Assembly (NCBI GenBank): GCA_944472135.2
Contig: OX235264.1
Coordinates: 85,198,319-85,262,318 of the forward strand
Direction of reading: 5' to 3'
DNA: 64,000 nucleotides
DNA from: Trichobilharzia regenti
Lineage: Eukaryota; Platyhelminthes; Trematoda; Strigeidida; Schistosomatidae
Within the stretch, counting starts at the first letter, position 1, and every line of letters starts with the position of its first letter. The notes beneath the pieces were generated by a model. It saw only the letters and a list, made by a program, of their open reading frames with translations, was not told where the DNA came from and did no database searches. Made by a program: the position numbers and the translations under genes. Positions 33,386 through 44,274 of this stretch are shown here, one piece after another.

Positions 33386-35415
33386 ATAAGACAACAATTG
33401 ACAGCTTTAAATGTAAACATTAAGGACAATGCTTTATCCCATATGGACGTTTTTATAGGAATTCGATATGACTGAGCTGACAAGAAGGCAACGAAATAAA
33501 AGATGGTACCATTTTATTCTGCTAAAACTGTAGTTCTTGCTTTGTTCAAATTCATTAAGGGGAATGTATGAAAAGGTATATCGTTTTGACTCAGAATATT
33601 TCGGTCCCAACAGTACTCAATAAGTATAAAGTAGATGTAACTTACACTTTAAGTTTCAAGAAAACTGCAGAAAATAATGATGATAATTAAAGTTTAGAAA
33701 TCGGGAGTGTATTTACAAAACATTGATACAAAATGTCTAACAGTGGTAAAACTAGCATTATTGTTCCAGCTTCATATTCGACAGTCGTCACCGATGTTAA
33801 CAAGAAATGCTAAAATCAGTAACATGAACATGGAGCAGTCAATGGTAAGATCTAATTTACTTTCACTTCAGTTTACAAATCAGATCATAGCTACATTGAA
33901 ACTTATCTATGTAGAAGAATAGATCATTGGATGGTAACCAATGTGGCTTACGAATCATTAAATGTTAAAGCATCAGACTGCCAAATTAAAGTATGTCTTA
34001 ATTTCTCAGAATTCAAGTTTTGTATGAATAGAAGAATAATTGGATCTTCTAGGTCATAAGTATAGACTGAGAAAAGTGTCGAATACAAGTAATCTAAAGA
34101 TAAGACGATGAACTAAATATTCAAGAAATGCAAGACAATTCTAGTGTCTTATGTATGAAGATGTCAAAACTGTATCCTCAGCGACCTGGAGTTTTCACTT
34201 TGTAGGAAAACAGTCTCGGTTGTTAACACACAGCTTCTATGACTTCAATGACCTCAAAATAATGATTTTTATTTCAATTTATTGGATGTGTAAGTTTGTT
34301 TTAATACAGAGATATGCAGTAGTACAGTTAACATAGAGGTGGTTTTAAAAGACAGTCAGTAATGCTTGGCCACTTATCCTTATTTGCTATATATAATCTC
34401 TATAGGAAGAATATAATATTTGACCGATTTCGCATGTGAAAAGGAATGTTTTCATCTAAATAACCATTATTCAATACATAGTACTTATTTCTTCGTTTTA
34501 CTCTTCGATATAAGTAGTATGTAATCAAAACCGACGATGTTATTTAAATAGACAGGGCTCTTGAAGTTAATTTACAGGAATAAACACTTTAGTGTTGCTT
34601 CAACTTCTTAAATTAATAGCCTAGTTAAATATTTTGAAAAAAAAAACAATAAACGCTTATCTTCGATTGCAAGTTTAAACTAATGAAAATGGATATTTTC
34701 GTTTGATAAATAAATTAATCTTAAACTTAGTCCTGATAATATTATCGAAGTAAAACTTCTTTGACTGAAAAAGTAACATACACAGTAAAGCTAGAACATG
34801 ACAATGAATTTCATTCGTAAGAAAGGAATCTTATAAGTAATTACACTGCCTTAGGCGAATTCATAACAGGATTGTTGGTTTGCTTTTTTTGCCATCTAAT
34901 TTTAGCACATAAATCTATGGTAAACCTTTAAATACTGGTCACTCTCAAAATGAAGTTAAGTGAAGATTATTCCAATTTGACGTCATTTTAACTTAAAGAT
35001 GAAATTTATATAACTAAAGTGGGGCAGACAGTGAAGAATAGTGCACCATAGGTAATGCAATGTAAACTGGAAACTAATTTCTATCCACATTGACCACGTT
35101 TCCATAGTTTATTTACTTTTCTTATGTAGATCAACTCTCACATCAATTGTTGATAGTTATTTCTACGTTGAAAAAAGTTAACTTGAAAAATGTATAATCG
35201 AAATAAGAAATATTGCAACACACAAACACTTTAGGTTTTTCTTCATCTTGTTCGTAAGCATATACATCTCTGAGTAATTATAAGCACTTTATTGCGTAAA
35301 TTATATGTAGGATGCTTCAATATTCAAACAGTTATTACGAGCTTTCAGATTGAACAGAACATTGTTGAGTACCCAATGTACTACACACATGCATAAACAC
35401 GAATAAGCACTAAAC
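33386..35415. other. Unassigned AT-rich sequence
   Basis: About 2 kb. Small frames such as 33707-33922 and 34151-34336 have no domain or context support. Confidence 0.4.
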
Positions 35416-35793
35416 TGAGGCAGTTCATATTCTATTTGAGCAAACAACCATTTCTAATAACTTTTCCACTCTTTAGCGAGATGAATCTATGCATAAAGCT
35501 ATACAATACTAAACAGACATTCTCTCGGAGAAATAAATCTACACTAATTTTAATCCACAGCCCTATAAAGACCCATAGTCGAAATATAAATCTCCAACTC
35601 ATTGGCAATTACTAGATGGGTGTCGTGAAAGTGTAATGCGAAGTCGCAGTTATTGGGGGCCACCAAGTCAGTGTGAAAAGCATGTTCATTGATGGCATAA
35701 GTTGGCGGCTGTACTGTATCAGGGGAATGACAGAATTCACGTATCCCTGAATTCCGGCTCAAATATTTGGATGATCAACCGGCTTTGCCTTAT
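35416..35793 (-). repeat. Left arm of a 378-bp inverted repeat
   Basis: Reverse complement of 39369-39746 with only about seven mismatches (roughly 98%). It contains, on the minus strand, a 70-codon frame (35550-35762) whose translation is identical to that in the other arm (39400-39612). The spacer is 3575 bp and holds a Penelope-like element with a nested CR1-like insertion. The repeat family is not recognised. Confidence 0.88.
35550..35762 (-). CDS. 70-codon frame in the inverted repeat, function unknown
   Basis: The frame begins at an ATG, ends at a stop inside the repeat arm, and translates to a polypeptide identical to the copy at 39400-39612. The product is small and fairly polar, with histidines and aspartates (for example NEHAFHTDLV and LHFHDTHLV), no signal peptide and no membrane segment. 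Identity of the two translations is largely explained by the 98% identity of the DNA and is not by itself proof of coding. It could be a fragment of a longer mobile-element protein. I do not recognise the family. Confidence 0.25.
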   Translation of the reverse strand: MSRNSGIREFCHSPDTVQPPTYAINEHAFHTDLVAPNNCDFALHFHDTHLVIANELEIYISTMGLYRAVD

Positions 35794-35829
35794 GTATATA
35801 TATCCCGATGTAGTTGGATTGTTGATCAG

Positions 35830-35970
35830 AAAATCTCACCTTAACAATTTACTTATAACATTGGAATTTATTTGAATATGTTGACTAATTCTGCAATTAT
35901 TACCTTTCTTTCATCATTGAAGGCCTGTTTGAATCTCTTGACTACCTGAATTTCCATTGGAGACCATGCA
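35830..35970 (+). repeat. Fragment of an unknown interspersed repeat
   Basis: The GGAATTTATTTGAATATGTT region, with CTAATTCTGCAATTATTACC after it, resembles the beginning of the repeats at 42935 and 61840. Confidence 0.35.
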
Positions 35971-36174
35971 TCTTATTTTATTTACTTCATGTTGTTATAA
36001 TCATTCAGTTAAATCCATACATTTCCAAATGTACTCGTACAGCCTATTGTTGAGCATTTCTATGGGACCTAAGAAAAATACTATAGTGAATTATTTATAA
36101 TGTTTTAGATCTAACATCACTGGGTCACATTATGTACTAAAGATGGCTGTTTTTCTTGAAACTCCCGTATGAAG

Positions 36175-36265
36175 AGTATATATTATGCACTAAACTACAC
36201 TGAAAATTGCGCATTTTGTGTAAACTTACTGTGCATAATAAAGCTAGTGTTATTATCTTTATTCT
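36175..36265 (+). repeat. Diverged CR1-like LINE 3' end
   Basis: CACTGAAAATTGCGCATTTT, then GTGCATAATAAAGCTAGTGT and a TTATTATC tail, parallel to the 3' ends at 30400 and 44930. Confidence 0.45.
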
Positions 36266-36382
36266 AACATTTGCACATCTCATTGATGTAAGTATAAAAC
36301 TTGGGCACTGTGGCAGTAGAGTATAACTCCATAATGGATAAGATTTCGTTTTGATAAATCACACAGTGTTATAGAAAAATAT

Positions 36383-36435
36383 TAACTGATGACGTTTCGA
36401 GCACAAACTATCGCCACTCATAATCATATCAAGTT
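36383..36435 (-). ncRNA. Hammerhead-like motif in Penelope 3' region (degenerate)
   Basis: The minus strand has GAAACGTC (box GAAA with the ACGT mini stem III and cleavage triplet GTC), a possible stem II GAGT/GCTC, and stem I strands AACTTGAT and ATCAGTT. The first box reads ATTATGA instead of CTGANGA, so activity is unlikely. Hammerheads are known in Penelope-like elements. Confidence 0.45.
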
Positions 36436-36954
36436 ACTCACACAACTTTTTTCTTTCATTTATATACATGAGTGGAATCGATTAGATATTTCAATAAAAA
36501 ATCAATATAGGATAATGTACATTCAGAATTACTAATATGAGTGTTATTGATCAATAACAATCAGATGGGAAATAAGACGAGTGTTTTTATAGTCATAATA
36601 AGTAACTTGTTAGAATGTTGTGATGTGCTTGAATTGATATAGAATTTTAAGATTATTTATTATCCTCTTCTGATTTGACCGGAGGTAGTAATATCTTCCA
36701 TATCTCTGGTATTTGTATTGAGTCATTCCTATTGCATATGTTGAGTGTAGACTAGATGAACAAGGATTCAGTAATCAATCTCTTTTTACCTCCACCCAAA
36801 TAGATTAATTTTTAGGATTTTGACTGTGCCCCACCCTATTGTGTGGTTGTGTGCTAATGCATGCAAGGCTATAGCTGAGTTTCTGCTAAATTACTTACCT
36901 TCGTGGGACCAATCATTCTAACCTTAACTAAATTCTTTTGTTCTGATAATCTGA

Positions 36955-37045
36955 GTACCGTCGACCTACTAGTTTGACCTATGTAGTTGACCTCACAGTC
37001 ATTGCAGGGTATTTTGTAAATCATATTGTTTTGTCTAATTGGGTC
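36955..37045 (-). pseudogene. GIY-YIG endonuclease remnant of the Penelope-like element
   Basis: The minus-strand translation gives NNMIYKIPCNDCEVNYIGQT and SRSTVLRLSEQKN. The MIYKIPC/NYIGQTSR pair is the family's version of the GIY and YIG boxes, followed by the conserved arginine. The domain breaks down soon after, with a stop in the region that should carry the catalytic glutamate. In intact elements this nuclease nicks DNA to prime reverse transcription. Confidence 0.7.
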
Positions 37046-37302
37046 AACAGGGTCCTTTAACCTACACAGCTTGTCCTACCTGAGTGAGTTTATGGGTTTG
37101 AATGCTACTCTAATTCCTGCCCTATTAAGAATCCTACGCAGGGGCTCAGATGTCCCCTCTTTAAATGGTATAACTGTAGATTATTATTATTTATGTTATT
37201 ATTCATAGTTTCACAATTATTTTTATTTTGGCCTTTTTCGATCTTCCTAATGAACTTTATAGGATAGTTAGTTATTTAACACCAATGCCTCTTCTATCTG
37301 TT

Positions 37303-37602
37303 TTATTTCATCATATAAGTCTTTGTTGTGCAACTTAGTGCTACTGCTCGGTTTTTTAAACACTTAACTAAGCCTGCCTTAACAGTTAACGGATGAGATG
37401 AATTAAAGCTTAAATATCTATTAGAATGCGTTGGTTTTTTATAAACGCTGGTGTGCAGTTTACCTTCTTCTATTTGTTTTATTTTACAATCTAACATAAC
37501 AAATTCTCCTTCTTCATTGTCCGATTCAAATGTAACTTGTATTCCCTTCACTAATGAGTTTATATGTGTCAAGAAGCTAGAGATATGTTCCGTTTTTAAC
37601 AC
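37303..37602 (-). pseudogene. C-terminal part of Penelope-like reverse transcriptase
   Basis: This open frame covers the RT region just after the catalytic box. With the codons up to 37620 it starts ADDTF, then TEHISSFLTHINSLVKGIQV, FVMLDCKIKQIEEGKLHTSV (the LD motif of the palm), and YKKPTHSNRYLSFNSSHP (a typical Penelope YRKPTHTDRYL-like motif). The frame breaks at KNRAVALS. The upstream half of RT is displaced to 38614-38800 by the nested LINE. The product would be inactive. Confidence 0.82.
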
Positions 37603-37639
37603 TGTGAAAGTGTCATCCGCTTGAGCTTAATCCGTCTAA

Positions 37640-38288
37640 ATGTCAGGTAGTCAATTTCACTTTCAGACGTAAATGTGACCTACAGCAACTAGTTAGCTCA
37701 CATGGCCCCACTCTCATTGACGGCACAGAGGTTGAAAATACATCTAATGTCAAATACCTTGGGCTGAGTTTATCTGACGATCTTTCCTGGTCTTCCCACA
37801 TCTTGCTAGTTACTAGAAAGATGTTTCGCTTAACGTTCTACATTGGGAAATTTAGGCAGTCTGGTATAAAGCAATCTTTACTTTCTCAATTTGTAAATTC
37901 TTGTATTCTACCCATCCCCCTTTACTGCTCCCCATTAATCTTTCCTGGACTACTTAAGAAAGACTTTGCTTCGCTGAGAAGGGCACTAAAAGCTGTTAGT
38001 AGGGCAAGTGGGATATCGTTAAACCAACTGGTGAACACTATTTTAGATAGACATATTATGTCATGTAAGAAACTAGCGAATACAATATTGTCGGACCCCG
38101 AGCATCCTCTCTATACGCATCTATCTCCTTGCATTTCATCTGGTAGAACTAGAAGCAGCTATAGGCGGCTATATGCTAGGACTACCAAATACAAAAACTC
38201 CACAATACCATATCTGGCACAGCTGTTATGTGATGAGAAATCCATTAGGTATGACACGATAAACTTACTGCAGCACTCTAACAAATAG
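37640..38288 (+). pseudogene. CR1-like reverse transcriptase C-terminal fragment
   Basis: This is the end of the LINE polyprotein downstream of the catalytic RT core. Up to 37802 the sequence reads CQVVNFTF ... LSLSDDLSWSSH. It continues with a 161-codon frame (37803-38288): RLTFYIGKFRQSGIKQSLLS, SCILPIPLYCSPLIFPGLLK, a LRRALKAVSRASGI segment, and the conserved tail HPLYTHLSPCISSGRTRSSY, KYKNSTIPYLAQLL ending HSNK. The same tail is found at 44278-44559. It is 5'-truncated, so it lacks endonuclease and the catalytic residues; it reads as a dead but fairly young copy. The assignment to CR1/Jockey-superfamily LINEs is from recognition of the tail pattern. Confidence 0.8.
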
Positions 38289-38414
38289 TCTCATTAGTTT
38301 TTGTTTTCCTTTCCTCGTTACTACTACACTGTTGTTCTCATCTTCTACCACACATCAACTTTATATTTCAAATCCTGTGTTGCATTGTTTGAAATGAAAT
38401 ACTCTACGCTGTTT

Positions 38415-38490
38415 TTTCTTAATTTTTAATTTTTATTTATTTTATTTATTTATAACTTATTTATTTTATTTTTATTTATTTATCTTTGAT
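38415..38490. repeat. (TTTA)n low-complexity tract
   Basis: TTTATTTATTTATT-type sequence in the 3' UTR of the nested LINE. Confidence 0.8.
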
Positions 38491-38894
38491 TTTTAAAAAT
38501 CTTATATAATTTATGAGGTAATTAGATGCAATATACTGTAATGCACGCTGAAAATTCCATACCTGTACCACAAATACCGTTTGGAATAAAGCTGTTATTA
38601 TTATTATTATTATATCTCCACGATATTTTTGGAGTAGGATTAAATGTGTCAAGAGCACTATTTTTCCAGCTGTCCATAAATATGCCTGCTACGATAGGGA
38701 ATATTGGTGATTCCATTGCTAAACCTTCTGTTTGTCTACATATTTTGCCTTGGAATTTAAAGATAGTAGATGTGAGGCATAACTGAATCTCCTTTCAACA
38801 TAATTATTATTAATTGCCTTTGTTTCCGGTTAACCCCCATTTCTTATGCTTCTGGTTTTGGTTTGTGACAGGAGTGATAATAGTACTTTGTTCT

Positions 38895-39215
38895 GCGACT
38901 GCGATTTTGTTAGAATGAAGTTGAGGTTACATCATTCAGTAACTGCTTGATGATAGGCTTTCTGAGGGAAACATGTTTCTTCTGTCTGATTCTTGCAGAC
39001 ACAGTTCTTAACTCATATTGTTGCCAAAATCCTACTTGATCCTCAAGTAGTTTTCGATGTTGTCTGGTCAACTACATTTGTTCTATAGTATGTATTTTTT
39101 GCCTGAGAAACTTTTGGACTGTACAACTGACTGACGGCATTGTTGAGGTATTTTTATTTTGACATTACTATTATTGCTGTATAGTGCCACAGATTCTAAC
39201 AAACATAAACATCTT
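38895..39215 (+). repeat. Unknown interspersed repeat, copy 1
   Basis: TTTTTGCCTGAGAAACTTTT, GGCATTGTTGAGGTATTTTT and neighbouring blocks recur in the same order at 43300-43480 and 62150-62300. No coding sequence. Confidence 0.5.
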
Positions 39216-39368
39216 TTAATTTTATTGGAACATAATTTTGGGCTGCTTCACTTCTGGAGTTCGCCTAGCTATATATTAGAAAGCATCAACTGGTTTCTTC
39301 GACAGCTGTTTCTTCATACTTTACACACTAACGATCTAATCGAGAATCGAACATTGGGACTTCAGATT

Positions 39369-39746
39369 ATGAGGCAAAGCCCGTTGATCATCCAAATACT
39401 TGAGCCGGAATTCAGGGATCCGTGAATTCTGTCATTCCCCTGATACAGTACAGCCGCCAACTTATGCCATCAATGAACATGCTTTTCACACTGACTTGGT
39501 GGCCCCCAATAACTGCGACTTCGCATTACACTTTCACGACACCCATCTAGTAATTGCCAATGAGTTGGAGATTTATATTTCGACTATGGGTCTTTATAGG
39601 GCTGTGGATTAAAATCAGTGTAGATTTATTTCTCCGAGAGAATGTCTGTTTAGTATTGTATAGCTTTATGCATAGATTCATCTCGCTAAAGAGTGGAAAA
39701 TTTATTAGAAATGGTTGTTTGCTCAAATAGAATATGAACTGCCTCA
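39369..39746 (+). repeat. Right arm of the 378-bp inverted repeat
   Basis: Partner of 35416-35793 in opposite orientation, same length. It carries the plus-strand 70-codon frame 39400-39612, identical in translation to the left arm's frame. Confidence 0.88.
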
Positions 39747-40529
39747 TGTGAGTGCACTTCAGCAATTAATTAATAAACTGCTGATTTCGAGACCTATGGA
39801 CAGTGCTATAAATCCCTTGCACACTCACCACGAAATACTGCTATTAAGCATAAACTCATAATGAAAAAATCTTTAAGCATTTCTTTATTTGCACTTTTAA
39901 CGTTGAGTTTTCAACGGACACATTTTGAAGCGAATGATGAATGTTTTATTAAATATTTTTAGTGTTCTGTTTTTCTTGTCTGAGTAGTTGGGCACGGAAG
40001 GATGGAAAACCGCCTGCATTCAGTGTCAGCCTCAGGATAGACATGAAACCTAAACTTGTGCATATGCAAATTAAATGCTTACTTTTTCCAACTATCTACT
40101 CGATATAGCGTCTATAACAAACGAGAAAGCTTTTTGATAAATCTACTTAGCCCATATGACACGAAAGCATAGATGACATATGAACACTTTACAAAGATTA
40201 GATGAGAACAGCGACCTGTTTTTCTTCATCGCTTGAGAAAATTGTATTCAAGATTAAGGTGCTGAAAACTTCTCCCTCGTCGAAGGATTTTTCTATTTTT
40301 CTCTTTCCAAGTCTAATTCTTTTCTTTTCTTTCCCTGAAGGCTTTATTAGTGTTATGAAAGTGAATAGTCTCTCTGTCAGCTACTCTGTATATTCCAACT
40401 TTTCATTAATGTTATGAAACTGCCAATGGTAAGCTGTCTGTATACACATATAAATACTTAATATTTTTTAATTTAAAATTGTTAAAAATTATGCGAATGT
40501 ATTGTTTGTTTGTTATTAAGGGCTTTGTA
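39747..40529. other. Unassigned AT-rich sequence
   Basis: No gene or recognised repeat; the frame 40202-40417 has no domain. Confidence 0.4.
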
Positions 40530-41970
40530 TGAATTTTATTTGCTGGCGCCAATATTCCAAAAGGTTTGGAAGGAAAGAAAGGTGTCTACTGACTGAAAGA
40601 AAGGCAGGCAACCTAATCAAACTACCAAAGAAGGATGAGTTACGTCTCTGGAAGGACTGGCGTGGAATCATGCCCTTGTCAAGGCTTTGTCGCCTTATCT
40701 TGGGGAGAATAGAAAGTGTACTGGATGCAGAACTCCGTCAGCATGGAACAGGTGGGATCCAGGAAAGGCAAATCATATACTGATCAATTTGCAACTCTAC
40801 GCATCATCATCACAGAACAAAGCATAGAATGACAGTCAAACCTCTTTACCTGAACTTCATCGACTATGAAAAGGTCTTCATCAGACAGTGTTGACCAAGA
40901 AGTAATTTGGAAGCTGCTTCAACACTATGGCGTGCAGTGCCAAAGTCTTTACCAACCTCTTTCAGCAAATGGTTATATTGCAGCAGCACGTGTCAGGTGA
41001 TCTGCAGTGGAAAACTCGGTGGGGTGTTTAAAAAGAATTTAGGAGTAGGATAAGCTGGCTATCTATTACTACTAATGATATTCTTAACTGTGATGGACTG
41101 AATTATGAGTCAGACTATGCACATAGAGTGAGAAGACAGGAATACCCTGGACCATCGATAAGAAAACTCTAAAAGATCTGAATTTAGCATGTGGATGATT
41201 TATGTCTAATGTCACACAAACTCGAAGACTTACTGGCGAAAACCAACAAAATGGCTGTAGTCACAGGCAGTGAATACAAGACTCCAGGTGGGCATAGAGA
41301 AGATGGAGGTGATGAAGATAACCAACCAACCAACCAACCAACAACCGTCACCAATCAACATCAACGGGAGAGATTTGGAAGAGGTCACTTCCATAGATTT
41401 TCCAGCCAAGAAGCATCGTTTCAACCACAGCCAGCGGAACGGGTATAGATGTCGAAGCTGGCCTGAATCCGGAAGGCAAGATCTGAAATCAGTTTGGAAG
41501 TCTTATGCACTCATCACGAAGAAGAGGATTCCGAGTTACAACACAAATATGAAGTCAGGCAGTTCTTTTAAACTGGTCAGAAACTTGCACCGCATTTCAC
41601 AAAAAGCGTTTCCAACAAGTTACAGACTCTTAGCAACATCTGCCCGCTTTGCCAGCTCCATACCGGAGATTAAATGACCTACTAGAAATAATTAGCAACA
41701 AGGAACTCTGGCAAAAAACGGGGATGGATCGTGCATATATTGAAGAGGCCGTCGAATGACACTGCACATCACACCGCTGCTCGAGTGGAACCTCAATTGG
41801 GAGGAAAAGGTGTGTCGTCTGAGGGTGACGTGGAGGAGATCGTGAGAGGGAGGAGTGAGAAATTATTGACAAGGACGGACCCAGCTGAAGATGACAGCAG
41901 AAAATAGAAGAAAGTGGAGACGTGTTGTTGCAGCCCTATGTTCCACTTAGAATCCAAGGGAATAATAATA
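40530..41970 (+). mobile_element. RTE-2 LINE copy, decayed
   Basis: It starts in the RT fingers (PIFQKVW-like, 40545) and covers WRKGNLIKLPKKDELRLWKD, DWRGIMPLS, the AFDSVDR-like region (broken), and VIWKLLQHYGV. From about 41170 it has the LxADD-side region with HKLEDLLAKTNKMA and a (CCAA)n run at 41318-41345. The C-terminal part follows, and the 3' end CCCTATGTTCCACTTAGAAT with (AAT)n tail. Multiple stops and indels. It overlaps the portion present in inverted form at 8597-9443. Confidence 0.8.
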
Positions 41971-42059
41971 ATAATCCACTTTATTGTTGATTTTTAATAA
42001 TTCCACTGTCTAATGCAAACCTGTTAAGAAGACATCTTCACTCAATTAGTTTATTATTA

Positions 42060-42385
42060 TTATTGTTTCTTTGGGTTCCTAGTGGAAAATAGGGCTTCAA
42101 GTGCACGTCTCCCTTTGCCTATGTCTTTTGATTTTTTTTTCCTACCTGCATCCATGTTAGTCCATACTGCTTCAACTCCTCTCTCTTCACACTATCTCCT
42201 TCATGTCATTCTTGCATTGACGTCACACTCGCTGCTTTCCTTTTGGCCCGGTTCCACTCGAGCAATGGCCTGACGCGTGCGCCATGTCACCCAGAGGCCT
42301 CCTCAGCGAGTTTCCAATCCATCTCCACTTTCTCCTGCATATTTGCTGAGCGATTGGTCCTTGTTTCGTTTGTTCCCATAGTTTT
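42060..42385 (-). mobile_element. RTE-2 LINE 3' end, opposite orientation
   Basis: The minus strand ends GAAGCCCTATTTTCCACTAG and AACCCAAAG with an (AATA)n tail, preceded by GTAGTATGGACTAACATGGA, which also occurs at 9475-9500, and a C-terminal coding region remnant. It lies tail-to-tail with the copy ending at 41970, about 90 bp away. Confidence 0.75.
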
Positions 42386-42934
42386 TTTTGTTTTTAATTA
42401 GATTGTTAGCCAAAAAGTAATAATTTTTACTTCCCTTATATGTCTTTTCATTAAATCATCAATGATTCCCCATATAATCTGAATGAATGATTGTGGAAGA
42501 GTCTGAACATTATAAATTGTACCAATGCTATGAACTGAATTACCTAGCACATCACTCTGACAATTTTTCTCCATAAATTTGTCTGAATTTAGTGCTCATG
42601 TCGAAGGTTCAAAGCGGTCTAAATATAATGAACATAATTTATTTTACAATAAATGTTCTCCTTCCTATACAAGACTTACCATAAAAAATTCTCTTACCTC
42701 ATTTGAAATGAAATAATGAGCTTCGTAAAATTTACGTGATTTAAACGACACCGTTGTCCTTCCTTTAACGTCTTAAAAGCAGTTAACTTTCTAACTTGTG
42801 AATATAAATGTTTATAAATAATATAAATACCATGTGACCATTGTCCGAAATTTTCCGAATTCATACCTAAATTTCTTTCTTTTTACATTATACAGACGAT
42901 GGCTAAAAATAAGGTTTTATGACATTAAGCGTAA
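42386..42934. other. Unassigned AT-rich sequence
   Basis: No gene or recognised repeat. Confidence 0.4.
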
Positions 42935-43510
42935 AGTAATATTTGTGACAGAATAATCGATACAAAAATCCCATAATATTTTTCATAATATTGGTACTTA
43001 TTTGAATATTACAACTAATGTTTGTAGTTATCACTACTTTTCTTTTATTTGCATGTCATAGTCTTAACATATCTTCTTTTAACTTAATCCTTATTTGCCT
43101 TATTTGTTTGCCTCTTTGATTGATCCTCTCTCTCCTTTTAAGGCTGCTTTTTTGTGTTGTGTAATAAGTATTAGTAATAATGTGTTGTTTAACAACAGTG
43201 TGACTGAATTTAAGGATACTGATTGTTTGACTAGGGAATTTTCTCGGCAAACCTCTTTTATTCTGTTTTGCTGGTAATGAATGTTCTTATTGATTTTCAG
43301 TCAAGTTAAAGTTGTGTTTATTTAGTTAATTTTAGTGTACAGTAAGTATTTTGTACATGAGAAACTTTTGAACTATATTGCTGCTGGATGGTACTTGTTG
43401 AAGTAGTTTTGTATTTTTGATATAATTGGTATCACATATTTTTATAATTGACAAGTATTTTCGCTGTTGTGGGAATATAATTTCAGACCCTGCATACATA
43501 ACTCATGGGA
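42935..43510 (+). repeat. Unknown interspersed repeat, copy 2
   Basis: The longest recognisable copy of the family: GGTACTTATTTGAATATTAC near 42996, AACTTAATCCTTATTTGCC, CATGAGAAACTTTTGAACTA, CTTGTTGAAGTAGTTTTGTA. It has no long frame, tRNA-like boxes or terminal repeats. Confidence 0.5.
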
Positions 43511-43899
43511 GTTTGACAAATTGTAAAGTAAAATGTACTGATTGGTTCAGACTATTCACACTTAAATAACTATACTTACCCATAGGTTCCTTACAGCATA
43601 TGAGCTAAACAATTCCCCTGTTGCTGATTATTGTTGATTTATTAATACAACTTTACTCGCTTAACTGAATACTAACTGTTTTAGTGAGCCGCTCAAAGAT
43701 GATGTTGCCGAAAAAACATTATTGTCGGTGAATTAACTAACGTTTGACAGGCTATTTTTATACTTTTGTGAATAGTTCATTGTATTTGCCAATTATAACG
43801 CATACTTCAGTTGTTAAGCGAATTTTCGCCAAAATCAAACAATAATAGTGCCTAAGATTGTATTATTTAAATTGCTTTTACCTATGTACAGTGAGCCTA

Positions 43900-43941
<42 letters not shown>

Positions 43942-44274
43942 ATGTATAAATATACATATATATCCTGTGTAATTGAATAATTGTAAGTATGCTTACTCCA
44001 TGTATATATTATTTTTCGTATTGGTGATGCTTGTAAACTGGTGTCCACCATTTACAAAAACAGAGAATATATATATATTATTAAACCGTTGTTATTTCAG
44101 ATTTCCTGTTTTTAGGGAATTTGAAAGACATTAAGAAAGAAACTAAGACCATTCAAATGACTGTTAATGCAAAAAGTCTGACATATATGCCTAAATAGAC
44201 GATTCACAGCTAATGGAGCACAACCTTTGGATATACAGTCTTTTACACAGAGATTTCTCACTGAATGAACCAGT
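43511..44274. other. Unassigned sequence with (TA)n at 43903-43938
   Basis: No supported gene. A short open stretch after a TTTCAG at 44100 (to a TAG near 44197) is too weak to call an exon. Confidence 0.4.

Larger units (their letters stand above)
37621..38613 (+). mobile_element. CR1-like LINE 3' end nested in the Penelope RT
   Basis: A 5'-truncated insertion begins at LSLNPSKCQVVNFTF, part of the RT C-terminal side, and includes TSNVKYLGLSLSDDLSWSSH. It ends with an A/T-rich 3' UTR, ATTAGATGCAATATACTG, GCTGAAAATTCCATACCTGT and a TGGAATAAAGCT-(GTTATTATT)n tail. Its ends coincide exactly with the break in the Penelope frame. Any target-site duplication is very short or hidden in the TTA tail. 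Confidence 0.85.
36300..38800 (-). mobile_element. Penelope-like element split by a CR1-like insertion
   Basis: Two minus-strand parts belong together. 38614-38800 encodes FKFQGKICRQTEGLAMESPI and IVAGIFMD, ending KISWRY. 37303-37620 resumes with ADDTFTVLKTEH and continues through the RT C-terminus. Between 36955 and 37040 lies a GIY-YIG part (MIYKIPCNDCEVNYIGQTSR). The 3' untranslated part, including a hammerhead-like motif, runs to about 36300. The intervening 37621-38613 is a plus-strand CR1-like LINE end. The same Penelope family occurs at 59930-60975 in the other orientation. Confidence 0.85.

Noticed and set aside
44100..44200. Possible exon after TTGTTATTTCAG
   Set aside because: Two of three frames are closed at once, the open one is 31 codons of unremarkable composition, and a LINE end follows directly.
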